64,000 nucleotides of DNA from Paenibacillus lignilyticus (lineage in GTDB: Bacteria; Bacillota; Bacilli; Paenibacillales; Paenibacillaceae), in NCBI RefSeq assembly GCF_017942085.1, contig NZ_JAGKSP010000002.1, positions 930,001 to 994,000 on the forward strand, written 5' to 3'. The notes under the pieces were generated by a model. That model was not told the origin of the DNA and did not search any database. It worked only from the letters and a program-made list of their open reading frames with translations. The stretch's first letter is position 1. Each line of letters opens with the position of its first letter. A program made the position numbers and the translations under genes. Positions 48,274 through 55,363 of this stretch are shown piece after piece.

Positions 48274-49422
48274 TTAATCGGTCGCCTGATCGTCCATCAA
48301 AATAAACCCGCCCATGTCACGCAGCGCGCCGCCGTTCGCGAGATGCCCAAGGACTGCGCGGCGAAGCGAAGTATCGGCCGGCGCTTTCGTCCAATCGTCG
48401 TACAAGGTGCCGAAGATTCTGCGCAGCCCTTCTTTGCCGTCGCCGCCTACCGGATAGAGCCGGAACTCGCGCTGGAAACGGACGATGTTCGCGGAATCGC
48501 TCAGCAGCTGCTCGAATTGCGGATCCAGCAGCCACGATGTACAGACGAATGCGAGTCGAGTTTCCTCCGGAAAATACCGCTTGAAGAACACTACCGCATC
48601 ATGCATGGAATCCAAGCACTGTGCGTGATCCATCTTGCCATCGGCAGCAATATGGACATCCAGAACCGGATCGCCGGCGCGCAGCACGATCTCCCACTCG
48701 TCGGCGCGGAACGTCTCCGGCTGACGAACGGCGAATCCGCCATCCGTGATGCGGTGTCCGCTAATGCTGCCTTCGCCGATTTCGAGCACGGCTTCCCATG
48801 CTCCTTCTTCATCGAAGCGGTCATTCGTGCCATCGATAAGACCATCGCCGCGGAAGCGGATGCCGCTCTCCGCCAAGACGACCACCTCGCGAGTGCCAAG
48901 GTGGCGAAGCACTTGCCTGCCGCCTCCGAAGCGGCCGCGCTCATACTGCAGCCTTCCGACTCGAAACAGTCGGAAGGACATATGGTTTACGAGCCACTCG
49001 TTGCCAAGTCCCCAGCGACTGTGCCGGCCGTAATAATCGCGCATCCACAGCGCCATGTCGCTGAGGGTATGCTTCAGAATGTCCTGCGGAATACCTCGCT
49101 CCGCGTAGAGTCCTTGAAGCCGATTCAAACCGCTAAGCAGGATAAGCGGCTGATACAGCTCCGCCCCTTCACCCATCTCGGCAAGAATGCCGGAGAACGT
49201 CTCTCCGCTGGGGGCCTCGCCGGCGTCACCCGAAAACAGCAATTGATGCCCGCGAACTGCCAGCGCGCTCAATCTCTCATCCTGCCTTACCTTAACCGCT
49301 GCCTGCTGCAAAGCATCCCATGCCTCAGCCGGAAGCTCAGCAACAAGGTTCGCTTCCCGAAGCGCTTCATCTTGCAGAAACCATAATTCATCTTGAATCG
49401 TTTGTCGCCCTTGCCCGTTCAT
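48274..49422 (-). CDS. Acyltransferase-domain protein (NAT_N plus GNAT_C type)
   Basis: 382 residues from ATG 49420-49422 (GGGGAGATG upstream). N-terminal helical part (QDELWFLQDEALREANLVAE, GIPQDILKHTLSDMALWMRD) and a C-terminal GNAT-like part with HRITDGGFAVRQPETFRADE, FVCTSWLLDPQFEQLL and NIVRFQREFRLYP. This matches the two-domain 'acyltransferase domain-containing' family of Paenibacillus and Actinobacteria, of unknown substrate. The neighbouring glycan operon ends 311 bp away and there is no sign of shared transcription. Confidence 0.7.
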   Translation of the reverse strand: MNGQGRQTIQDELWFLQDEALREANLVAELPAEAWDALQQAAVKVRQDERLSALAVRGHQLLFSGDAGEAPSGETFSGILAEMGEGAELYQPLILLSGLNRLQGLYAERGIPQDILKHTLSDMALWMRDYYGRHSRWGLGNEWLVNHMSFRLFRVGRLQYERGRFGGGRQVLRHLGTREVVVLAESGIRFRGDGLIDGTNDRFDEEGAWEAVLEIGEGSISGHRITDGGFAVRQPETFRADEWEIVLRAGDPVLDVHIAADGKMDHAQCLDSMHDAVVFFKRYFPEETRLAFVCTSWLLDPQFEQLLSDSANIVRFQREFRLYPVGGDGKEGLRRIFGTLYDDWTKAPADTSLRRAVLGHLANGGALRDMGGFILMDDQATD

Positions 49423-49574
49423 TCCTGCATCTCCCCTTATAGCGCGGCGGTGCTTCGGCATCCCGCACATGTTGCACTCGGATTGCGTTGTTTTGTCGAT
49501 TATAGCATAAGTCTCTTGCTACTAATTTACCTCATGCGAGATTCACATTACTAGAAGACGATTGGTTGGCATGC

Positions 49575-49693
49575 GGTAACTGGTACCTCTCTTGCGCTGA
49601 ATCACGCTAATTTCTCTCCATGTGTGGTAACTGGTACCTCTCTTGCGATGAATTACGCTAACTTCTCTCCATCTCCGGTAGTCAGTAACTACG
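49575..49693. repeat. 51-bp tandem repeat, two full and one partial copy
   Basis: A unit starting GGTAACTGGTACCTCTCTTG at 49575 recurs at 49626 with four or five changes and as a degraded GGTA-x-TCAGTAAC at 49677, all exactly 51 bp apart and in the same orientation. It lies between the terminator of the glycan operon and the acyltransferase gene. Confidence 0.85.
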
Positions 49694-49695
49694 CA

Positions 49696-49727
49696 CAAAA
49701 AAAGCGGGAGCCCGACAGCCCCCGCCT
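49696..49727 (-). terminator. Rho-independent terminator of the glycan operon
   Basis: Minus strand GCGGGGGC...GCTCCCGC stem (49704-49727) followed by seven T (49697-49703), directly after the stop of the sulfatase gene. Confidence 0.8.
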
Positions 49728-49732
49728 TCCTC

Positions 49733-51232
49733 TTACTCTGGAAACACACTCGTTAGCAGCTGACGCGGCGGTCGACCCGCAACAAGGCAGCCCTCTTCCA
49801 CGTAACCTTCCTCACGTCCATCCAATTCCACCGCCAGGCGCTGCCTCCACTCTGCCAAACGGCTCTGCCGGTTCGGAGAATCCGCCAGATTCACCAGCTC
49901 CTGCGGGTCGTTGACTAAGTCGAACAGCTGCTCTTCGCCTGACTGCGAGAACCACAGATATTTCTCTTTGCCATCCGTGACAAAATGGTTCGACAAGGCC
50001 CCATACGAATGCTCGCCATGCAGATACGGCCGCCAATCGGCTTGCTCACCACGGCATAGCGGCAGCACGCTGCTGCCCTCTACGGTAGCCGGAATCGGTG
50101 CCCTGGCGATATCGAGGAGCGTCGGCATAATGTCGCGCAGCTCAATCACTTCCGCAGCTTCGCCGCCTCGGCGTAATCCCAGCTTGCCGCCGGAATCGCT
50201 GACGATGAACGGAATCTTCGCGCTTCCTTCATACGGAAGCGCTTTGCGGTAATAATGATGATCGCCAAGCAGCTCGCCATGGTCAGAAGCGAACAGGATG
50301 ATCGTATTTTGCGATACACCATATTCCTGCAAAGCGTTCACCAACCGGCCAATCTGATCATCCAGATGCGTAATTAGCGCGTAATAGGCCGCTCGCGCCC
50401 GGTCCAGCCTGCGTCTAGGCACAATGCCGAAATGCGTAGTCGGATCAGAGCCGTTCGCCTTCGCCGCTTCAACATCCACCCAATCCCCGATCGGAGGCTC
50501 AGGCAGCTCTAGATCCTTATACATATCCATGTAGACCTGGGGCGGATCAAGCGGTGAATGCGGCCGGACAAACGACGTATATAAGAAGAACGGTTTGCTT
50601 GGATCCCGCCGACGCAGAAAATCAATCGACTGCGTGACCGTCCAATTCGTCGGGTGAAGCTCCTCCGCCAGATGCCAAGGACGCGCAGCCGCCGACGCAT
50701 TGCAGTCGAGGCCATTATCCGTGATATCGTACTGCGCACCGGCGTTCTGGCGCAGCCAGATCAAGTAATCATCCACTTGGTCGAAATGTCCATCGACCGT
50801 GTTATTATGCTTGGTGCGGTTATGATGCAGATAGCCGTCATGCAGCACGATATTATGAAACCCGCATAGATTGCGCGCGGGATAGACATGCATTTTGCCG
50901 ACGCACTGCGTATGGTAGCCGGCACCGGCAAGCTCGCCTGCCAGCATATGCTCATACTCCCACGGCACGCAGTCCTGGTATCCGACGCGCCCGTGCGAGC
51001 GCTGACTCATGCCGGTTAGGAGCGCCGCTCTCGCCGGTACGCAGGTCGGCGTAGCCGAATAGGCATTGCGGAACAGCACGCCGGATCGCGCCAGGCGATC
51101 CAGGTTCGGCGTCTCCACAATCGGATGGCCGGCCGCGCTTAAGCAATCGCCTCGCATCTGATCCACCGTAATTAATAGAATATTAGGCCTTGCCTCGGGC
51201 CGAGACTGAGACCGGGATCCGCCGCCGTTCAT
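49733..51232 (-). CDS. Sulfatase, type I (CxPxR)
   Basis: 499 residues. N-terminal PNILLITVDQMRGDCLSAAG with the first metal-binding Asp pair, signature TPTCVPARAALLTG with Cys64 as the residue to be converted to formylglycine, GYHTQCVGKMHV, LFASDHGELLGDH (metal Asp/His) and the C-terminal EEQLFDLVNDPQELVNLAD. No signal peptide, so it should act on imported sulfated sugars in the cytoplasm. Last gene of the operon, 15 bp after the fucosidase gene. It needs an FGE; the SUMF1 protein at 40162 is a doubtful candidate. Confidence 0.93.
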   Translation of the reverse strand: MNGGGSRSQSRPEARPNILLITVDQMRGDCLSAAGHPIVETPNLDRLARSGVLFRNAYSATPTCVPARAALLTGMSQRSHGRVGYQDCVPWEYEHMLAGELAGAGYHTQCVGKMHVYPARNLCGFHNIVLHDGYLHHNRTKHNNTVDGHFDQVDDYLIWLRQNAGAQYDITDNGLDCNASAAARPWHLAEELHPTNWTVTQSIDFLRRRDPSKPFFLYTSFVRPHSPLDPPQVYMDMYKDLELPEPPIGDWVDVEAAKANGSDPTTHFGIVPRRRLDRARAAYYALITHLDDQIGRLVNALQEYGVSQNTIILFASDHGELLGDHHYYRKALPYEGSAKIPFIVSDSGGKLGLRRGGEAAEVIELRDIMPTLLDIARAPIPATVEGSSVLPLCRGEQADWRPYLHGEHSYGALSNHFVTDGKEKYLWFSQSGEEQLFDLVNDPQELVNLADSPNRQSRLAEWRQRLAVELDGREEGYVEEGCLVAGRPPRQLLTSVFPE

Positions 51233-51247
51233 GAGGCACCGCCCTCC

Positions 51248-52510
51248 CTATTCACCGGAATAATGCACAGATAATTCGCGAAGGGTCGGTTCCCCGTCGC
51301 TTTCCGTAATTTCGACGACAACGCCCGCTGCCTTAATCGCCGGAATGCGGATAATGGCTTTATGCCCGATATTCCTGCCCTCATGGACCGTAATCAGGCC
51401 GTGAGACTTGGAAGTAATCACGGAGACAGTGAAACGCTGGATGCTCTCGCCGCGAGTGAGATCCTCTTGAATGATAATATGATCAATTAGATGGGACTCT
51501 TGCGCTTTATATGTCCACTTCGAGCCTTCCTGCGTGCAAGCAGACAACGTAGCGATCGGACGCTGGAAGCGGCGGCGAATTTCTTCGCCGAATTGCGTCA
51601 GATGCTGCGTATCCTTGCTCGGAAGAAGCCCTTCGCGGTTCGGTCCGATATTGAGCAGCAGGTTGGTGCCGCGTCCGACGGACAAGTAGTACAAGCCCAT
51701 CAGCTCGTCCACGCTTTTGACCATATGCTCGTCCTCATCGCTGTAAAACCAGCTGATCCGGTTATACCGCAATTGCACGTCGCATTCGGCAGGCAGCCAC
51801 ATTTGCGCGCCAAGCTTCTCTTTCTCGTCCGTCAAAATCGAGAAGTCCGTCGAGTCCACCACATTCCAGGTCGGCGTCGATGCTACGCCATCCTCGTTCC
51901 CGATCCAGCGGAAATCCGGATCGCCCATGTTGAAGATCAGAATGCCCGGCTGCAAGCGGCGGATTTCGCCGATGATCCGATTCCAATCGTAAGTGTGGCC
52001 TTCAGAACCGCAGCCATCGAACCACAAGATATCGATTTCCCCATAATTGCCGAGCAGCTCCGTAATTTGATTCACGAAATAATCGTCGTATGCTTTGGCA
52101 TCCTGAGTGTAGAAATTCGCCGAACCGTCATAGGGGGAATAGTAGAGACCCGGCTTCACATCATACTTCCGGCAGGCATCCACGTACTCGCGGATGACAT
52201 CGCCTTTCCCGTCCTTCCACGGGGAAGCTTCCACCGAGAACGAGCTGTATTTGGACGGCCAGTTGGAGAATCCGTCGTGATGCTTCGCCGTCAGAACCGC
52301 ATATTGCATGCCCGCTTCCTTCGCGGTGCGGATCCATTGCTCGCAATCCAAGTTTACGGGGTTAAAGTCCGCCGGCGACATCGGGCGCTCGTCGAAATCC
52401 GCATACCCTTCATAGAACGTCCGAAGTCCGAAATGTAGAAACAAGCCAAATTCCATATCCTGATAAGCCAGCTGCTTCGCTGAAGGTACCGGCTTCTGAA
52501 TCGTTTGCAT
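51248..52510 (-). CDS. Alpha-L-fucosidase, GH29
   Basis: 420 residues from ATG 52508-52510 (GAGAGGCGG upstream). Family features: LAYQDMEFGLFLHFGLRTFY, YAVLTAKHHDGFSNWPSKYS, VKPGLYYSPYDG, GNYGEIDILWFDGCGSEGHT with the nucleophile Asp in WFDG, and TNLLLNIGPNREGLLP. No signal peptide, unlike many secreted GH29 enzymes, so imported fucosylated oligosaccharides are the expected substrate. The C-terminal about 100 residues form a small beta domain. Operon neighbours are a sulfatase and a sugar isomerase. Confidence 0.94.
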   Translation of the reverse strand: MQTIQKPVPSAKQLAYQDMEFGLFLHFGLRTFYEGYADFDERPMSPADFNPVNLDCEQWIRTAKEAGMQYAVLTAKHHDGFSNWPSKYSSFSVEASPWKDGKGDVIREYVDACRKYDVKPGLYYSPYDGSANFYTQDAKAYDDYFVNQITELLGNYGEIDILWFDGCGSEGHTYDWNRIIGEIRRLQPGILIFNMGDPDFRWIGNEDGVASTPTWNVVDSTDFSILTDEKEKLGAQMWLPAECDVQLRYNRISWFYSDEDEHMVKSVDELMGLYYLSVGRGTNLLLNIGPNREGLLPSKDTQHLTQFGEEIRRRFQRPIATLSACTQEGSKWTYKAQESHLIDHIIIQEDLTRGESIQRFTVSVITSKSHGLITVHEGRNIGHKAIIRIPAIKAAGVVVEITESDGEPTLRELSVHYSGE

Positions 52511-52584
52511 CTCTACTACCGCCTCTCTCAATAGGTCGATCTTATGCTTGTTGATCCTCTGATGATTCTCGTATCCCGCAGTTA

Positions 52585-53457
52585 CTACGCCTCTTGCCAC
52601 AGCGTGCGCAGATTATCCATCGCGATCCGCGACGCTTCTTTGCACTCTTCCATACCTTCGAACTCCACCGTAATATAACCGTCATAGCCGGATTGCTTGA
52701 TCAGCTTCGTAATTTTGCGAATTGGGATTTCACCGTGGCCTACAATGGCACCGCGCAAGTAATTGTCATGGCTCGTGCGGAACCAATTGCCGCCGCCCGG
52801 CGGCTCGTCGAACGGACGGAAGTAGAAGTCCTTGAAATGAACGAGCGATGCATAAGGAAGATTCTTCATAACGCCGATAACCGGATTTTCGTCTACGCAC
52901 ATGAAGTTGCCGACATCCAGCGTGGTTTTGAAATTCGGACGATTTACTGCATGCAGGATCCGTTGCACGCGATCGCTTGCTTGCGCGCTGAAGCCGTGAT
53001 TCTCGATGGTCGTCGTAATGCCGTACTGCGCCGCATAATCGGCAATGATTTGGCTGCCTTTGACCATGAGGTGCAGGTTCTCCTCGAACCAAGCAATCGT
53101 CATTTGCTCCTTCGCAATCGTAAAAGCCGTCACGTCATGGCGCATATGCTTCATGCCAAGACGGTGTACCAAATCGACATGCTCCTTCACGCGTGCCATC
53201 TCTGCCTCGAAAGACTCTACATCCGGCTGCACGAAGTTTGCGGGCATCGAATAGTTGGATAATGCAATGCCAACCTCCGCCGCTTTATTGCGAACCGCAT
53301 CTGCCAACTCCGGATTATCTACGAGAGTAAAGCCGTACGGAACGATCTCCATATGCTCCCCGCCGTTATCCGCTATCCATTGAATCGCGTCCAGTACCGT
53401 CATTTCGCCCGACTTTAACGCGTTTAACAAGCTGTATGTGCTTAATCCGATTTGCAT
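52585..53457 (-). CDS. Sugar phosphate isomerase/epimerase
   Basis: 290 residues of the xylose-isomerase-like TIM barrel (AP_endonuc_2 family). Seen: IGLSTYSLLNALKSGEMTVL, GGEHMEIVPYG, metal ligands in TTIENHGFSAQASDR, TLDVGNFMCVDENPV, SLVHFKDFYFRP, GHGEIPIRKI and GYITVEFEGMEE. It probably isomerises or epimerises a sugar released by the operon's glycosidases. ATG 53455-53457 has GAGGGAG upstream; it follows asparaginase by 27 bp. Confidence 0.9.
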   Translation of the reverse strand: MQIGLSTYSLLNALKSGEMTVLDAIQWIADNGGEHMEIVPYGFTLVDNPELADAVRNKAAEVGIALSNYSMPANFVQPDVESFEAEMARVKEHVDLVHRLGMKHMRHDVTAFTIAKEQMTIAWFEENLHLMVKGSQIIADYAAQYGITTTIENHGFSAQASDRVQRILHAVNRPNFKTTLDVGNFMCVDENPVIGVMKNLPYASLVHFKDFYFRPFDEPPGGGNWFRTSHDNYLRGAIVGHGEIPIRKITKLIKQSGYDGYITVEFEGMEECKEASRIAMDNLRTLWQEA

Positions 53458-53484
53458 CCTCTTAACTCCCTCGTTTGCGTTCAA

Positions 53485-54492
53485 TTATGATTCGTAGCGC
53501 TGCAGCTTGAAGACCGCTTCGTTGCGGCCCGCGACGATGCCGTTGTCATTGAGCATATCGGCAGGCGCCAAGGCGCGCAGCCGGTCGATCGTTTCCTGAC
53601 GGGAATAGCCGATCTGCTCCAAGATGGATGCGATAATGAGCGGCCATTCTTCCTGCGAACCGTCAAGCACCTTCAAAGCAAAGCCAAGCCCTTCCTCGCG
53701 CAAACCGAAGCAATAGACGCCCTTCGCCCCGCCTTTGGCAACGATATTATCGTCCAACAGCAGAATCGAGCAGATTTGTCCGGATCCGGACACCATCTCG
53801 GGATGGCGGTTCATGAGCCCCGCAATCTTAATCGCTGCGCGGCGTACCGCGTGATCCTCGATAAGCTCAGGCAGAGCCAGCTTCAAATAAGCCGTTGCCA
53901 GACGGTCGAGCGGAATCGCAAACACGGGGCAGCCGCAGCCGTCCACGCCAGTCACGACTTCTTCCACCGGCATAGCTGCCAGATAGGCAAGCGTTGCCGC
54001 AATCTCTTGCTGGGCAGGATGATCGGTATCCGTGTAGCCTTGCAGATCATAGCCTTTATGCTTGCATAACGACAGAATGCCAAGATGCTTGCCGGAGCAG
54101 TTGTGATAAATTCTCCGTTTCGGGGAGCCGCTGACGAACAGCTCATCTCTGGCTGCTCCGTTTAGCGGATAAGTAGGCGAGCAGACCAGCTGCTCCTCTG
54201 CTATGCCGATTTTCACCATCATCGATTCCAGCTCCGACACATGGAACGTTTCCGCCCAGTGGGAGCCTGACATGATCGCGGTTTCCTTCTCCGACAACCC
54301 GAATGCTTCATCTGCGCCATGTATAAGTGCAGGAAGCGCCTGAATCGGCTTCCCGGAAGAGCGTAGAAACGTCAAGTGACGAACATTCCCCGTACCGTAA
54401 CGGATACCATTGGCATCTACACCACAAATATGGCCGTAGTGTACATTTTCCACATAACCTCCGCGATACTCGTTAACCAATACCTCAGACAT
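53485..54492 (-). CDS. L-asparaginase II family protein
   Basis: 335 residues of the Asparaginase_II type (PF06089 family, unrelated in fold to AnsA/AnsB). Seen: YRGGYVENVHYGHICGVDAN, FLRSSGKPIQALPALIHGAD, AIMSGSHWAE, IYHNCSGKHLGILSLCKHKG, VTGVDGCGCPVFAIPLDRLA and MVSGSGQICSILL. The first Gly-Gly-Tyr and the NCSGKH stretch are the most conserved parts. Its place inside a glycan operon suggests use of Asn released from glycopeptides, or a related amide. Cytoplasmic. Confidence 0.9.
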   Translation of the reverse strand: MSEVLVNEYRGGYVENVHYGHICGVDANGIRYGTGNVRHLTFLRSSGKPIQALPALIHGADEAFGLSEKETAIMSGSHWAETFHVSELESMMVKIGIAEEQLVCSPTYPLNGAARDELFVSGSPKRRIYHNCSGKHLGILSLCKHKGYDLQGYTDTDHPAQQEIAATLAYLAAMPVEEVVTGVDGCGCPVFAIPLDRLATAYLKLALPELIEDHAVRRAAIKIAGLMNRHPEMVSGSGQICSILLLDDNIVAKGGAKGVYCFGLREEGLGFALKVLDGSQEEWPLIIASILEQIGYSRQETIDRLRALAPADMLNDNGIVAGRNEAVFKLQRYES

Positions 54493-54527
54493 CTGTTTGC
54501 TCCTCCTACCCTAGTGCGTTGTTGTGG

Positions 54528-55229
54528 TTATTGCGGTTTAAGAACAGCCAGAAGTGCAGCCAGCCTCGCCGGATCAATCGGAGCTTGAGACCGTCCATTC
54601 TGCCTCACGCCCGAGCCGAAATGAACGGCACGCACGCCGGTTTGCTTCACGAAATCGGAGACCGAAGCCAGCGTCAGTCCGCTTCCCGCCATAATTTCCG
54701 GTCCGGACGATCCGCTCCCTTTCCTGCTTTGCCGGACGAGCTCCTTAATGGGATCAACCGCAGCCAATACGCTCGGCTTCCCGCCGGACGTCAGCACCGT
54801 GCGGATCTGCGGATAACGGGAGAGCGTCTCGTAGGCTTCCTCCAGATTGCGCGCCTCATCGAATGCCCGATGAAATGTAACCGGAACGCCATCTGCCGCA
54901 TCCAGAAGCCGCTTCAGTTTCTCTTCGTCGACTTTCTGCTCTGCGGTCAATACGCCAAGCACGTAAGCCCCGATGCAAGGGAAGCGCAGCGACTTCATCT
55001 CACGAACCATCTGCCCCATATCTTCTTCCGAATAGTGGAAATCTCTGCTGTGCGGACGAATCATGACATGAACCGGAATCGCGGCTTCCGCTGCGATTTC
55101 TTCCATAACAGCCATTGCCGGCGTGAGCCCGCCTTCCTCGATGGCCGAGACCAGCTCTATACGATCAGCGCCGCCCCTAGCGGCAAGCTTGGCATCTTCC
55201 GGCGATAGAGCAATAACTTCCAGTAGCAT
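54528..55229 (-). CDS. cutC: CutC family protein
   Basis: 233 residues, TIM barrel of the CutC family (first linked to copper tolerance, true function unsettled). Seen: LLEVIALSPEDAKLAARGGA, DRIELVSAIEEGGLTPA, IPVHVMIRPHSRDFHYSEED, GAYVLGVLTAEQKVDEE, VPVTFHRAFDEARNLEEAYE and VLTSGGKPSVL. ATG 55227-55229 has AAGGAG seven bases upstream. It lies between GH116 and asparaginase genes in the glycan operon, where a copper role is not obvious. A degenerate duplicate of its 5' end lies just upstream. Confidence 0.92.
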   Translation of the reverse strand: MLLEVIALSPEDAKLAARGGADRIELVSAIEEGGLTPAMAVMEEIAAEAAIPVHVMIRPHSRDFHYSEEDMGQMVREMKSLRFPCIGAYVLGVLTAEQKVDEEKLKRLLDAADGVPVTFHRAFDEARNLEEAYETLSRYPQIRTVLTSGGKPSVLAAVDPIKELVRQSRKGSGSSGPEIMAGSGLTLASVSDFVKQTGVRAVHFGSGVRQNGRSQAPIDPARLAALLAVLKPQ

Positions 55230-55233
55230 AGAC

Positions 55234-55320
55234 AATCTCCTTCAATTCGATCTGCGCCGGAAGTGTTGGCATGCCCAGCTTCTCCGGTGCTTGTACTATA
55301 ACTTCTAGCAGCTTTGGCAA
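55234..55320 (-). pseudogene. Degenerate duplicate of the cutC 5' end
   Basis: The minus strand from TTG 55318-55320 reads LPKLLEVIVQAPEKLGMPTL then PAQIELKE, matching the start of CutC (LLEVIALSPEDAK...DRIEL) in order. The underlying DNA is also similar (GGAGATTG, GCTRCTRGAAGTTAT, CACCGGA/CGCCGGA). An old partial tandem duplication. Confidence 0.45.
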
Positions 55321-55363
55321 TCTCCTCCCAAGAGACTGTTTTGCTCATTTACCATTTTTCGCT

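Noticed and set aside
48259..49386. 375-codon plus-strand ORF opposite the acyltransferase gene
   Set aside because: The minus-strand product has recognisable family motifs and a good start site; the plus reading has neither and would overlap completely.
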